DNA of 64,000 bases. Source: Roseovarius sp. M141 (GTDB taxonomy: Bacteria; Pseudomonadota; Alphaproteobacteria; Rhodobacterales; Rhodobacteraceae). The notes under the pieces were generated by a model that saw only the letters and a list, made by a program, of their open reading frames with translations, did no database searches and was not told the origin of the DNA. Positions 9,678 through 18,720 of this stretch are shown here, in pieces; position 1 is the stretch's first letter, and each line of letters begins with the position of its first letter. The stretch is from positions 124,001 through 188,000 of the forward strand of contig NZ_VCNH01000001.1 in assembly GCF_024355225.1 (NCBI RefSeq), given 5' to 3'. The translations under genes and the position numbers were made by a program.

Positions 9678-10561
9678 CATTGCGCGCAAGACACAGGCGG
9701 TCACCGCTCCTCGTCTATCTGGCTGCACTGCTGGTCACGTTGGGTGTGCTGTCCGCGCTTGCCGAGGACAGTCGCGAGAACAACCAGCCTGGCGGGGATA
9801 TCGCGGTTCAGCAGCTCTCCTTCGCGCGCAACGATCAACAGGCGCTGAACATCGCGCGGCAAATGTATGGTCGCGATTTTCCTTACGTGAAGGCGATCCG
9901 GGTCTGGCTGGAAACGCCGAACGACGATCCCGAGCAACTCTTTCTGAAGATCGGCAAGAGCCGCAACTGCAAGACCGAGTGCTTTAACGTCGCGCTGTTC
10001 CACAACGAGAAATGGCTCGAAATCTATCGCAGGCCCGCCGTCGAGGAGCTTGGGCTGTCAGCGGTCACACCGACCGGTATGCGCTCGATCGTTGAGGACG
10101 GGCGGGTCTGGACGTGGAGCGGTCAGGCCTACACGCCTCAACCCGATCAAACGGGCATGGTGGAACGCGAGGCCAATGAGGCGGAGCTGGCCCTCGTTAG
10201 CAAAGAGTTGGGGGCAAACATCGACGAGACGACGGCGACGTCTTTTGGGCCGCCCGAAGTCAGCGTCTATGAGGTCGAGATACTGCTCGGCGGCGAAAAA
10301 ATCATTGTGGTGCGCTCACCCTATTATTGCGGTCAATCATTCTGTCCCGTCTTTCTGATCAACAATCTTGGTCAATCCTACCGGATGATCCAGGCGCTTG
10401 AGGGTGTGGTCGGCCTCTCCAGAACCTTACGAGACGAAAACGGCTTTCGCGGCATCGAGACGCTCAGCCGTGGCGGTGTGACGGTGATCTCGCCCTCGAC
10501 CGGCGCAGTGATGGAGACGATCCCGACCCAGCCAGTTGCTATCGCAGGGACCGTTAAATGA
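9674..10561 (+). CDS. Exported T4SS-operon protein, family unknown
   Basis: This 295-residue protein has an N-terminal basic stretch and hydrophobic helix (about 10-30, SPLLVYLAALLVTLGVLSAL), consistent with a signal peptide or anchor, then a soluble domain. It contains two Cys pairs: CKTEC near residue 97 and CGQSFC near 222, so disulfides are likely and could be substrates of the DsbC-like protein. I do not recognise the family. It is coupled to DotO by an ATGA overlap and to the lysozyme-like gene by another, so it belongs to the transfer operon. In R64 the unassigned gene traV lies at this place after traU. Confidence 0.7.
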   Translation: MTLRARHRRSPLLVYLAALLVTLGVLSALAEDSRENNQPGGDIAVQQLSFARNDQQALNIARQMYGRDFPYVKAIRVWLETPNDDPEQLFLKIGKSRNCKTECFNVALFHNEKWLEIYRRPAVEELGLSAVTPTGMRSIVEDGRVWTWSGQAYTPQPDQTGMVEREANEAELALVSKELGANIDETTATSFGPPEVSVYEVEILLGGEKIIVVRSPYYCGQSFCPVFLINNLGQSYRMIQALEGVVGLSRTLRDENGFRGIETLSRGGVTVISPSTGAVMETIPTQPVAIAGTVK

Positions 10562-11292
10562 GCCGCTTTCCCCATATCGGCTATCTTGGCATTGCGCTCG
10601 CCCTCTGGGCTGGAACCGCCCTGGCGAGCGACTATGCCGATCTGATCCGCACGCAGGAATCTGGCGGCAACTACGGAGCCTTGAACACGCAAGGCGGCAC
10701 GGCGGCAGGTGCCTACCAGATCACCGCCGGGACGCTGGCGAGCCTTGGCTATGTAAACCATATTGGCGGGTCGTACGGCAGCTGGAGCAACTACGAATGG
10801 ACGTCGCTGGCGACAGTACAGGGCGTCACATCCTTGAGCGGTTTCCTGACTTCACCCGCCGGGCACGCCTTGCAGGACCAGGCCTTCGACACCCTGACGA
10901 CACTCAATCTTTCGGCGCTATCAACGCAAACACTGGGGTTGGTTGGTCAGACCATCAACGGCGTGACCTTCACGGAAAGCGGGCTGCTGACCGCGGCGCA
11001 TTTCTTGGGAGCCGGCGCGCTCAACGACTGGGTCGCGAGCGGCTTTGATCCGACCGTGTTCCCGCAGAGCTATCTCGATGCCAACGGCTTCAGCTCCTAC
11101 GCCGAGCTGCAATCGCACCTGATGAACCGCATCGGGGCCGCGTCCGACACAATGTACGCGGGCGGGACTGGTACGGGCGGCAGCTTTGCGCAGACCACAG
11201 GCTTTCCAGGCTTCGGCGCAAAACGTCCCATCCTCATTCGCGAAACACCCCCTTTCCAAGGGGAACGGACCAGTCTTGGAGGCACTCAATGA
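10558..11292 (+). CDS. Lysozyme-like/SLT-fold peptidoglycan hydrolase of the T4SS
   Basis: This 244-residue exported protein has a signal peptide (residues 1-23, ending GTALAS) followed at once by YADLIRTQESGGNYGA. That motif is typical of lytic transglycosylase or lysozyme folds, with Glu at about residue 36 as the likely acid catalyst. GAYQITAGTL near 57 is the matching GxYQI-type segment. Such enzymes open peptidoglycan locally for secretion channels. The catalytic class is inferred from motifs only. It is joined to both neighbours by ATGA overlaps. The C-terminus (about 190-244) is low-complexity and Gly/Thr-rich. Confidence 0.72.
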   Translation: MSRFPHIGYLGIALALWAGTALASDYADLIRTQESGGNYGALNTQGGTAAGAYQITAGTLASLGYVNHIGGSYGSWSNYEWTSLATVQGVTSLSGFLTSPAGHALQDQAFDTLTTLNLSALSTQTLGLVGQTINGVTFTESGLLTAAHFLGAGALNDWVASGFDPTVFPQSYLDANGFSSYAELQSHLMNRIGAASDTMYAGGTGTGGSFAQTTGFPGFGAKRPILIRETPPFQGERTSLGGTQ

Positions 11293-11894
11293 CCAGACCA
11301 TGCAGACATGACATGCGATACGTTTTGAGTGCGACGCTTATCGCGGGGCTGGCCATCGTGAGCGCGCCAAAAACCCACGCGCAAGTCGATGATCAAATCC
11401 TGCAACTCTTCCCGTCCGGCGGCCAGGGATGCACCGACACGGTGAAGCTGAACCTCACCAATGCGATCCGATCAGGCATCGAAGCCGAAGTCCTGCGCGG
11501 CGAAGAGGCGCTGAAAAAACCGCACTCCATCGCGGCGCTTGGATGTCTCGACAACCTGCTCGACGTCAACCTCGACATCGCGATCCAGGTGCCAAACCTG
11601 CAAGGCATCTTCCAGGCGGCGGTCAGTCAGGCGCAGGGCCAGATCTGTTCCTTCGCAGAAGGTAAGATGAACGAGCTCACCGCCCAGATCACCAATCTAC
11701 TCCAGCTGCCGAGTTTCAACTTCCTGCCGATTGGCGGTCTGACAGGCAATTCGACAACTTCGATTGGCGGCGTGGATCTGAACACCGGCGGCGGTCAGGT
11801 GGGGCAGGGGGTGACGCTCAACGGCACGACGACCAGTCCGACCAATTTGGATGCGGTCTATGACCTTATCTATGGAGGCGGAAATGCCGAATAA
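11289..11894 (+). CDS. Exported hypothetical protein of the transfer operon
   Basis: This 201-residue protein has a signal peptide (MRYVLSATLIAGLAIVSAPK, cleavage after THAQ). The mature part contains three Cys (GCTDTVKLN near 43, LGCLDNLLDV near 86, GQICSFAEG near 117) and a Gly/Thr-rich tail with GGLTG and NTGGGQVGQG. I do not recognise a family. The start at 11289 is coupled to the lysozyme-like gene (ATGA); an internal ATG at 11313 would give a more ordinary signal peptide. It probably works in the periplasm with neighbouring exported proteins. Confidence 0.65.
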   Translation: MTRPCRHDMRYVLSATLIAGLAIVSAPKTHAQVDDQILQLFPSGGQGCTDTVKLNLTNAIRSGIEAEVLRGEEALKKPHSIAALGCLDNLLDVNLDIAIQVPNLQGIFQAAVSQAQGQICSFAEGKMNELTAQITNLLQLPSFNFLPIGGLTGNSTTSIGGVDLNTGGGQVGQGVTLNGTTTSPTNLDAVYDLIYGGGNAE

Positions 11895-12153
11895 CATCCT
11901 GTCGAAAATAACGCTTGGAAAATGGATCGCGCTCGCGGTCGTTCTGGCGGCGATCGCATTCGTCTTGTTGATCCAATTCACGTCATTTCAGATCCCCAAG
12001 AGCGTGACCGAAGGCAGATCGAAACCTCAGGACCCCGCTGGAATCCAGAGCCAGGGGAGCACGGAGACGCGCACCAACCTCGATGAGGTCAACGACATCA
12101 TCCGGGGCAAAAAAGGGAATGCTCGGAGCGAGGGAGTGGGAAATGACAACTGA
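11884..12153 (+). CDS. Small bitopic membrane protein of the transfer operon
   Basis: This 89-residue protein has one membrane helix at about residues 14-36 (IALAVVLAAIAFVLLIQF) and a short polar C-terminal part with LDEVNDIIRGKKGN. The ATG at 11884 sits 6-7 bases after GGAGG and overlaps the upstream gene's end by 11 bases. A similar run, TNLDAVYDLIYGGGN, closes the preceding protein, so the two C-termini share a TNLDxVxDxIxG motif. Function is unknown. Confidence 0.6.
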   Translation: MPNNILSKITLGKWIALAVVLAAIAFVLLIQFTSFQIPKSVTEGRSKPQDPAGIQSQGSTETRTNLDEVNDIIRGKKGNARSEGVGNDN

Positions 12154-13282
12154 TCAACCGACGACGCATCAACCACGTGTGATGGGGAGCGCACTGTCGG
12201 TTTTTGCCGCGGCGTGGCTGTTCACGCTTTCAACGCCGGGATACGCCTTTGGCGGCTGTTCCTGTGGCGGCGTGCAAAACATCGTTCGCAGCGCGCGGAT
12301 CAATGTCAACAATCACACCACGGAGGTCGGCAACTACATCGTCGACAACATCCTCAAGGGTGTGGCGCAGCTCTCGGCGTACTCCAAACGCGAAACCGAA
12401 GCCGCGAAGCGCATCGCCGAAGGACGCGACCAGAACGCCGTCCTGCTCGAGCGCCAGAAAATCCGGGCAGCGGCCGAAGGCGGCCGGTATGATCCGGCCA
12501 CCTCCGCCTGCATCGATCTCTCCGGCGTGTTGAACTTTGGTGGCGGGCAAACCAGTCAGGGCGTCGGCGGTATCGACATCGCCAACCTGTCGCGCAACCG
12601 GTCCTACGGCAACGGTCCGGCCGGGGCACCGGTCCGCTCCGGCGGTCTGGCGCTCGCCCAAGAGATCAAACTTGATCGCGACACCCTGCGCAACGTCGGC
12701 GGATTTGCGGATCCGACATCCGATGTCCGGCTCTTGACCGAGGCCATCACGCTCGACACCTCCGACCAGCAGGTCGCACAGGCGTTCGCGCGGATGGTCA
12801 ACAACATGGTCGATCCGCTGCCGCCGAAACCGGTCACCACCGAGGAAGCGAAAACACCGGCTGGCCTTGCGCGCATCGCCGCGCGCCAGATCGATGCGAC
12901 ACGCCGGTCGGCCTCGCACGCGGTCTTCACCTATCTGGGCGACATTGCAACCCCGACCGGCGGGACGGAACTTGCGAATTGGGCACGGGATGCGGCCGGG
13001 CCCGCCTATCCGAATGCTGTGGGTGACAAGGTCTCCTCGCTTCAGGCGGTCGACATCTTCGTTCATTCCCGGTTTGCCAACCCCGACTGGCATCAATCCA
13101 TCGCGAAAATGTCACCTGATGCGGTGATGCGGGAGCTTCTTCTTACCCAGGCGCTCGATCTTCACGTCAACTGGATGCGCTTCGGTCTGGAACGCCGTGT
13201 GGCCGCGGTGGAAGCCGCCGCCCTGGCCTCAACCATTGACGGGACCGAGGGGGCGGGCGGCGGCGCCCCGCTCGGCAACTGA
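12143..13282 (+). CDS. Exported protein, positional TraW/IcmX counterpart
   Basis: This 379-residue exported protein has a signal peptide (about 14-36, ending TPGYAFG), a Cys-rich start to the mature protein (GGCSCGGVQN), a helical segment with HTTEVGNYIVDNILKGVAQL, and further helices to the C-terminus. Sequence alone does not name it. It lies directly before an IcmV/TraX-like gene and DotA/TraY, which is where R64 has TraW (IcmX counterpart), so that role is a positional inference. The ATG at 12143 overlaps the previous gene by 11 bases. CSC at the mature N-terminus may need oxidative folding. Confidence 0.6.
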   Translation: MTTDQPTTHQPRVMGSALSVFAAAWLFTLSTPGYAFGGCSCGGVQNIVRSARINVNNHTTEVGNYIVDNILKGVAQLSAYSKRETEAAKRIAEGRDQNAVLLERQKIRAAAEGGRYDPATSACIDLSGVLNFGGGQTSQGVGGIDIANLSRNRSYGNGPAGAPVRSGGLALAQEIKLDRDTLRNVGGFADPTSDVRLLTEAITLDTSDQQVAQAFARMVNNMVDPLPPKPVTTEEAKTPAGLARIAARQIDATRRSASHAVFTYLGDIATPTGGTELANWARDAAGPAYPNAVGDKVSSLQAVDIFVHSRFANPDWHQSIAKMSPDAVMRELLLTQALDLHVNWMRFGLERRVAAVEAAALASTIDGTEGAGGGAPLGN

Positions 13283-13301
13283 CAGACAGGGCTGATCAAA
13301 C

Positions 13302-13835
13302 ATGGCGCGCAACCAGGATGACAATGAGCCAAAAAAGAGCCGTGCAAGACGCGCGGCCGGGTTCTTTGCGCGCCGTGGTGGCATTCACAGAGCCTTCGAG
13401 GCCAGTAGGTTTGGCGCGGATTTCATTTACGATCTTGCCGAACGGGTCCGGCCCAAAGCGCTGGATTCCAAAGGGCTGACAGGTCGCTACGATGACGGTG
13501 GGATCGAGCGGTTTCAAGAAATGGCCCGGTCCATAAGCGCCTCACAGCTACAGCGACAGCATGAAGGTTGGCGGACGCAGCGCAGCTGTTTCCTATACGC
13601 CGGGCTGGTCGCGGTATTGGCCATTCCTGTTGGTCTCATCTTCTTTGATATCAGCCGGGTGTTTGTCATCGGGCTTGTTGCGCTCTTTCTGTTCTCGATG
13701 TTCCGCGCGGTCCGCGCCGATTTCTTCGCCTGGATCATCGAGCAGGGACGTTTTGGCGGGTTCTACGATTATCTGACCTCGCGCCTGCCACGCAACATGC
13801 AGATCATCCTCCCAGGTCGGAAGCAGGACAAATGA
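13302..13835 (+). CDS. IcmV/TraX-like membrane protein
   Basis: This 177-residue protein has a basic N-terminus (KKSRARRAAGFFARRGG), two adjacent membrane helices (about 100-117 and 122-140, FVIGLVALFLFSMFRAVRAD) and a short C-terminal segment, EQGRFGGFYDYL. The layout resembles IcmV of Legionella and TraX of R64, and the gene sits immediately before DotA as those do. Its stop overlaps the DotA start (ATGA). Assignment rests on topology and context more than on conserved motifs. Confidence 0.6.
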   Translation: MARNQDDNEPKKSRARRAAGFFARRGGIHRAFEASRFGADFIYDLAERVRPKALDSKGLTGRYDDGGIERFQEMARSISASQLQRQHEGWRTQRSCFLYAGLVAVLAIPVGLIFFDISRVFVIGLVALFLFSMFRAVRADFFAWIIEQGRFGGFYDYLTSRLPRNMQIILPGRKQDK

Positions 13836-16120
13836 AAGCGATTCTGACCGTCACTCTGGCTCTGGGCCTGCTTCTGGCCTCCAGCGATGGCGGGATGGCG
13901 CAGGCCATCAGCGTGCCGGATATCTTCAGCGGGCAGGGGGACGATCGCTCCAACACCTTCTTCAACCTGATCTTCGGCGATCTCTTCCCGGGGCCTGCCG
14001 CCAACAACCGCACCGTCATCTCGCTGCTGATGTTGTCGTTCAACATCCTGTTCCTGGCGGTCGGCGGGCTCTTCCTGCTCTACAACATCTTTCAGGGAAC
14101 GCTGGATTCGGCCCATGAAGGCATCGTGCTCGGTCAGAAATCAACCATCTGGGTGCCGATCCGGATCTTGACCGCCTTCGCGCTGCTGATCCCGCTCGAC
14201 AATGGCTATAATGGCATCCAGCACGGCATCTCCTATGTTGTCCGCGCCGGCACGGCAGCGGGTACCTTCTTCTGGAACAAGACCGCAGATTTGATTGTGT
14301 CCGACGAAGTGCCGATTGTCGGCACCGACTATGTGGGCTCGGACGCGCGTTTCCTGCAGCAGCTCTGGCGCATGGAGTTCTGCCGCGCGGCCTATAACTA
14401 TGAGGTTTCCAAGGGCGGCGATCTGCAACTCGTCAGCGGCGGTATCTGGTCCGACCTTGCCCCGGCCTCCGCCACCGATCTGATCGACGGATACACACCG
14501 CAGATCCTGACCTATTCCACGCCCACCATCACAAGTGCCTGTGGGTCGGTGACGCTGCCGCCCGCGACCGCGGCACTCAAACGTATCAGCCCGGCGACGA
14601 ACATGGACACCATCAATACCGGCATGCGCGCTCTGATCGATGCACTCCGCACCGAGATGCGCGGCTCCGCCGAGACAGTCGTCGCGAAGATATCGGCCCG
14701 CGACACGATCGCACCGGGCGATTTCCCGAACCTCGCCGCCATGATGCGCACGTTGCGCCAGCAACATTCCGCGATCGTCAATCCGATCGTGAACCCGAGC
14801 GCGCTGTCCACCCTGGTTCAGACCGAGAGTGGGACGCCGATCAGCCTGCAGATCCAGTCCATCGGGTCGGACGGGAGCGGTGCACTGTCCGCACCAACCG
14901 CGATCGCGGGCGATCTCAAGACGGGCGGCTGGATGATGGCCGGATCCTATTACATGCTGATCAGCAAGATATCCGGCGACGCCAACGCGGTTGCGGGCAT
15001 GTTTCCGACGGCAACGCCGGGCACGCTGATCTCGACGACGCTCAGCGGCGGAGTCCAGAACACGCTGGCGACCGAGCTCGGCAGGGCCTACTGGTTCCAG
15101 AGCAATGCGGACCGCGATGCGCAGAAGATATTGGCGGGGATCGGTGCGAGCTATAATGCGAGCGTGGCGGCCTGGAACGAGGCAGCCGCCAATGCCGGGC
15201 TGCGCGAGTTCATCACCGAGCGCGCCTACGCCGGGGACGATGCCTCCTCGCCGGAGAACTTCCTGCCACCACCGACCAACCTGCTGAAAGGTATCCAGCT
15301 GCTGGCCCCTGACACGATCACGGTCGATCCGATGATCGGGCTGATGGCCTACGCCTCGACCTTTCTGACCTATGCCGTGGTTGCGATCGGGGTGCTGGCG
15401 ACCGCCTCCGCGGTTCCCCTGTTCGGTTCGATCCCCGCGACGCTTGCGTCGCTCACCAGCGGATTGTTCCAGATCGGCATCTTTGCCGCAATTTTCGTCG
15501 GTTTCGTCCTGCCCTATCTTCCGGCCGTCATTTGGCTGATCGCTATTCTGGCGTTCATGCTATTGGTGATCGAGGCGGTCTTTGCGGCACCGCTTTGGGC
15601 CGTGGCCATGCTGTCGATGGACGGGCACGGAATTTCGTCCAATATCTCGCGCAAGGGATGGTCTCTGCTGCTGATGCTGTTTCTCACCCCGCTCCTGATG
15701 GTGTTCGGCTTCCTGCTCGGGATGGTCCTGTTCCGGATCGCGGCTTTCTCGCTCAACGGTATGCTGTTTGCAGCACTGAGTTCACAGATGGCGGCAGATC
15801 CAGGTGCGTTTGGGGTCTTATCTCAGTTCCTGACTATGGCGGTGCTGACCGTGTTTGTCGGCTTGCTCTACGTCGTCATCATCGATTGGTCGTTCAGCCT
15901 GATCAACGTGTTTCCGGCGCGGGTCTTCAAATGGATCGATGGGATCGGTGACGATCTGGGGGCAGGGACCGCCATGACGGCGCGTGCGATTGGGGCGGGG
16001 GGAGCTTATCAAACCGGGGCTGCGGCTGGTGGCACACTTAGCCAAGCCGGCAATATCGGGTTGGCGAACAACCGCGCACGTCCACGACAATTGGGGAACA
16101 AAGCTGCCAAGGACAAGTAG
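13832..16120 (+). CDS. dotA: DotA/TraY-family polytopic inner-membrane protein
   Basis: This 762-residue protein of the DotA/TraY family has a signal-like N-terminus, a membrane segment near 62-85 (LLMLSFNILFLAVGGLFLLY), the typical DotA stretch around residues 100-130 (GQKSTIWVPIRILTAFALL), a long periplasmic region (about 150-495) and a cluster of membrane helices (about 510-700). R64 TraY is about 745 residues, so the length fits. It is needed for the secretion channel or conjugation in both known systems. It is the last gene of the plus-strand operon and ends one base before the convergent stop at 16121. Confidence 0.88.
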   Translation: MKAILTVTLALGLLLASSDGGMAQAISVPDIFSGQGDDRSNTFFNLIFGDLFPGPAANNRTVISLLMLSFNILFLAVGGLFLLYNIFQGTLDSAHEGIVLGQKSTIWVPIRILTAFALLIPLDNGYNGIQHGISYVVRAGTAAGTFFWNKTADLIVSDEVPIVGTDYVGSDARFLQQLWRMEFCRAAYNYEVSKGGDLQLVSGGIWSDLAPASATDLIDGYTPQILTYSTPTITSACGSVTLPPATAALKRISPATNMDTINTGMRALIDALRTEMRGSAETVVAKISARDTIAPGDFPNLAAMMRTLRQQHSAIVNPIVNPSALSTLVQTESGTPISLQIQSIGSDGSGALSAPTAIAGDLKTGGWMMAGSYYMLISKISGDANAVAGMFPTATPGTLISTTLSGGVQNTLATELGRAYWFQSNADRDAQKILAGIGASYNASVAAWNEAAANAGLREFITERAYAGDDASSPENFLPPPTNLLKGIQLLAPDTITVDPMIGLMAYASTFLTYAVVAIGVLATASAVPLFGSIPATLASLTSGLFQIGIFAAIFVGFVLPYLPAVIWLIAILAFMLLVIEAVFAAPLWAVAMLSMDGHGISSNISRKGWSLLLMLFLTPLLMVFGFLLGMVLFRIAAFSLNGMLFAALSSQMAADPGAFGVLSQFLTMAVLTVFVGLLYVVIIDWSFSLINVFPARVFKWIDGIGDDLGAGTAMTARAIGAGGAYQTGAAAGGTLSQAGNIGLANNRARPRQLGNKAAKDK

Positions 16121-16498
16121 CTATCGGCGAAACACGGACATCACCACCAGCGCACCCAAGCCGCCACTGTTGAACTTATGAGGCATATGCCAAGAACTAC
16201 GATATCCCGCGCGGTTTACCGTCAGGTGCAAAACGAAGATGATCGATACCAATTGCAGGAAGTAAATCGGTTCCGAGATCAGATGCACAGGGATCGCGAC
16301 CAAGCCGTCAACAAACCCAAAATGCTCTGAACGGCTTTCCCGCCAGGCACCGGCAAACACCTCCACTGAATCCAGCATGTGAAGCATGGCGCGCCAGAAA
16401 TAGATCATCAGACCGACAGCCAGCCATTGGCCACCGAGATGTACCCAGTAGCCGATCTCGCTATGCGACTGTCGCGTCTTCTTGAGCCATTTGAACAT
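16121..16498 (-). CDS. Small membrane protein with its own operator-type promoter
   Basis: This 125-residue protein has two or three hydrophobic segments (about 22-40 and 70-92) and a basic N-terminus (MFKWLKKTRQSH). I do not recognise a family. Its stop abuts the DotA stop with no gap, and its ATG (16498) lies 46 bp downstream of a degenerate copy of the transfer operator. That arrangement suggests a monocistronic gene co-regulated with transfer genes, perhaps an exclusion or accessory protein; the function is a guess from context. Confidence 0.55.
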   Translation of the reverse strand: MFKWLKKTRQSHSEIGYWVHLGGQWLAVGLMIYFWRAMLHMLDSVEVFAGAWRESRSEHFGFVDGLVAIPVHLISEPIYFLQLVSIIFVLHLTVNRAGYRSSWHMPHKFNSGGLGALVVMSVFRR

Positions 16499-16544
16499 AT
16501 CAAAGTATGTCCCGGATGGTGCTTTTTTGCCAGCTTTTTGAAAT

Positions 16545-16572
16545 GATATGTAACGTAATATTTAACGATATG
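16545..16572. promoter_or_regulatory. Degenerate copy of the T4SS operator
   Basis: Read on the minus strand, this site contains GCATATCGTTAA followed by an imperfect opposite arm ending in GTTACATATC. One arm matches the 4869-4892 palindrome (ATATCGTTA); the other has an insertion and substitutions. It lies 46 bp upstream of the 125-residue membrane protein gene, in a 93-bp gap after DotB. Confidence 0.5.
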
Positions 16573-16591
16573 CGTGATACTGGAACAATGA

Positions 16592-17827
16592 CTAGAGCTT
16601 GATCTGACCCAGAAACCCGATCCCGGCCTGAATAATCCCAGAGACATCCGCCGCCTTGACGATCTTGCGCTGCACCAACTGCTCGGCGGACTGCGTCATC
16701 GTCCTGGCGACCAGGTTCGGATTGGAACGGCTGTCCGAAAATATCCCCTTCACGACGTTCACCCACGCCAGGGGAGGAACGCTCAAAAACCGGTCCCGCA
16801 CGTTCTGATCAAAGACCAGATACTCGCGCAGCGCGACGCGTCCTTTGCCGTCTGCAGTTTTAACCAGCCTTTGCCAGATGATGAGATTGAGCGAGGTCAT
16901 CAGATCGAAGGAGCGTGCCTCCTGCTCCTCCGACGGGAACAAAAAAGCCATGCGCCGGAGCGCCTCGGCGATCGATCCCGCATGTGTCGTCGTGTTCACC
17001 AGATGACCGGTGAGACAGGCTTCGATACAGGCCTCCATGCTTTCACGGTCCCGGCTCTCACCGACATTGATCACGGCAGGCGCACGCCGCATCGCGGCGC
17101 GGACACCTTCCGCGAAAGTGGGGATATTCCGGCCAACACCAATTTCCGACTGGCTGATAAAGGACGCAACATCGGCCGCGTCGGTGTTGATGTCGCGGAA
17201 CGTGTATTCGATCGGGGCCTGCAGATCGATGATCTTGCGAGAACGTTGCCGGTTCTCCAGATGACACCGTGTCATCGCGGCCATGGTCGTCGACTTGCCG
17301 TGACCCGTCGCGCCGGCCACGACGATGATCCCGCTCGCTGGCTCCAACCGGTCGCGCAGCTCTTCTTCGAGCCCGACGTCATCCAGGGTCGGTGTTGTGT
17401 CGGGCAGGGCGCGCAGCGTGATCTGTACCCCGTTGGTGCCGAATCTTTGCTCACCTGTCGCATTCACCCGAAACCTCTGACTGCGTTTGCGATCAATCTT
17501 CTTTTCATAGGAAAAATCCAATGGTCGCCCGGCGCCCACAAGAGACATCGCGTCATTGGCTGACCACAGATGCGCCAGCATCGCCTGGACTTCCGTGATC
17601 AGCAGACGACGCTTCGTTGCAAGCTTCTGGTCGCCGTGCAGTTGAACTCGCATCCTCAGGTCCGCGCTGATATTTATGTCGGACGCTCCCTTCATCGCTG
17701 CCCCGACCAAAAAATGATCAAATGCCGACAGATCACTGTCGAACCGATTTGGCTCATCCTTCAGGATCGTGACCTCAGCTGCGTTCGGATCATCAGGCTC
17801 GAGATTGATCCTATCCAGATCAATCAT
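16592..17827 (-). CDS. dotB: DotB (TraJ) VirB11/PilT-type ATPase
   Basis: This 411-residue cytoplasmic hexameric ATPase of the GSPII_E/PilT class is needed for type IVB secretion. The Walker A motif GATGHGKST lies near residues 168-176. The Asp-box/Walker B area includes RKIIDLQAPIEYTF (about 197) and APAVINVGESRD (about 248), and a His-box-like TTTHAGS lies near 278. The start at 17827 overlaps the DotC stop (ATGA) and has better context than the upstream in-frame ATG. It is the last gene of the dotD-dotC-dotB operon, the same order as R64 traH-traI-traJ. Confidence 0.92.
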   Translation of the reverse strand: MIDLDRINLEPDDPNAAEVTILKDEPNRFDSDLSAFDHFLVGAAMKGASDINISADLRMRVQLHGDQKLATKRRLLITEVQAMLAHLWSANDAMSLVGAGRPLDFSYEKKIDRKRSQRFRVNATGEQRFGTNGVQITLRALPDTTPTLDDVGLEEELRDRLEPASGIIVVAGATGHGKSTTMAAMTRCHLENRQRSRKIIDLQAPIEYTFRDINTDAADVASFISQSEIGVGRNIPTFAEGVRAAMRRAPAVINVGESRDRESMEACIEACLTGHLVNTTTHAGSIAEALRRMAFLFPSEEQEARSFDLMTSLNLIIWQRLVKTADGKGRVALREYLVFDQNVRDRFLSVPPLAWVNVVKGIFSDSRSNPNLVARTMTQSAEQLVQRKIVKAADVSGIIQAGIGFLGQIKL

Positions 17828-18720
17828 TTCGTCACCGCATAGCGCCTCTGTAACGGCTTCCACTGGCTGGGATCGCGCACGAAACGGGCGGAGCTGACAA
17901 TCTTGACCCGGCGCTCACCGATGAAAAGTTCGTCGCCGTCGCCAGCGGATCGACGCTCGCTGGACTGGATCACCAGTTCCCTGACCAACCCGGCCTGAAC
18001 CATGCGCCGATACTCGATCATGCCAAGATAGTCGCGTTTCAGACGTACAAAGTTGAGTGCAAGCGCTTCGTCAGCTTGCTCGACGCCCGCCTGCCAGCCC
18101 TCGGCGGCGAAGCGGTCGAAGACTTGCTTTTCCTCCTTATCTTGCGGCAGGAAGTCATCGTCGGGATCGCTCGCCTCTTCGAGTGGGATGACAAGGTAGT
18201 CCCGCCAGGTCGGCACGATCGTGACGATGCGGCCGGGGATCTCGAGGCGGTAGAATTCATCGGCTGCCACAGCGGACTGTCCGCTCTCATCGACATTGAT
18301 GGCAGCCGTGGCGCGGCTCACGACGGGGGGAAGAATGTATCCCGTCTCTCTCGGGGCGCTGTAGGAAATCCTGTTGAAGTCAAAGGTTCGGGATAGCTTT
18401 GGGCTGTCGCGTTCAAGCTGGCGCATGACTTCCCAGACCCGGTGCTGGTAGCCGGCCTGCGCCGAATAGGAGACGGCTGCTTCGCGCAAGAGATCGTAGC
18501 GCTCCTCGTCGACCGAGGTCTCATAATTCCCGCGCCGCGTGCGCGCACTGAACTCGGCGAAGTCGGCCGGAGGTCGGTTCGAGCGGTATTGGTCCGGACC
18601 GCCGATGAAGATCGGATCTGGCTCCTGAAGTTCGGAACCCAGCGGCTTGAGACTTTCGCACCCGGCCAGGACAAAGACAGCCAAAAGCGGCACCAGCGGT
18701 TTAAAACAGTGACGCATCAT
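17824..18720 (-). CDS. dotC: DotC (TraI) outer-membrane core lipoprotein
   Basis: This 298-residue lipoprotein has a lipobox at LAGC (Cys about residue 21). It belongs to the outer-membrane core complex with DotD and DotH. The body matches DotC, with REAAVSYSAQAGYQHRVWEV near 85, YILPPVVSRA near 130 and TWRDYLVIP near 175. Two tandem ATGs at 18720 and 18717 are possible starts, and the first overlaps the DotD stop. Length equals the family norm. Confidence 0.92.
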   Translation of the reverse strand: MMRHCFKPLVPLLAVFVLAGCESLKPLGSELQEPDPIFIGGPDQYRSNRPPADFAEFSARTRRGNYETSVDEERYDLLREAAVSYSAQAGYQHRVWEVMRQLERDSPKLSRTFDFNRISYSAPRETGYILPPVVSRATAAINVDESGQSAVAADEFYRLEIPGRIVTIVPTWRDYLVIPLEEASDPDDDFLPQDKEEKQVFDRFAAEGWQAGVEQADEALALNFVRLKRDYLGMIEYRRMVQAGLVRELVIQSSERRSAGDGDELFIGERRVKIVSSARFVRDPSQWKPLQRRYAVTK

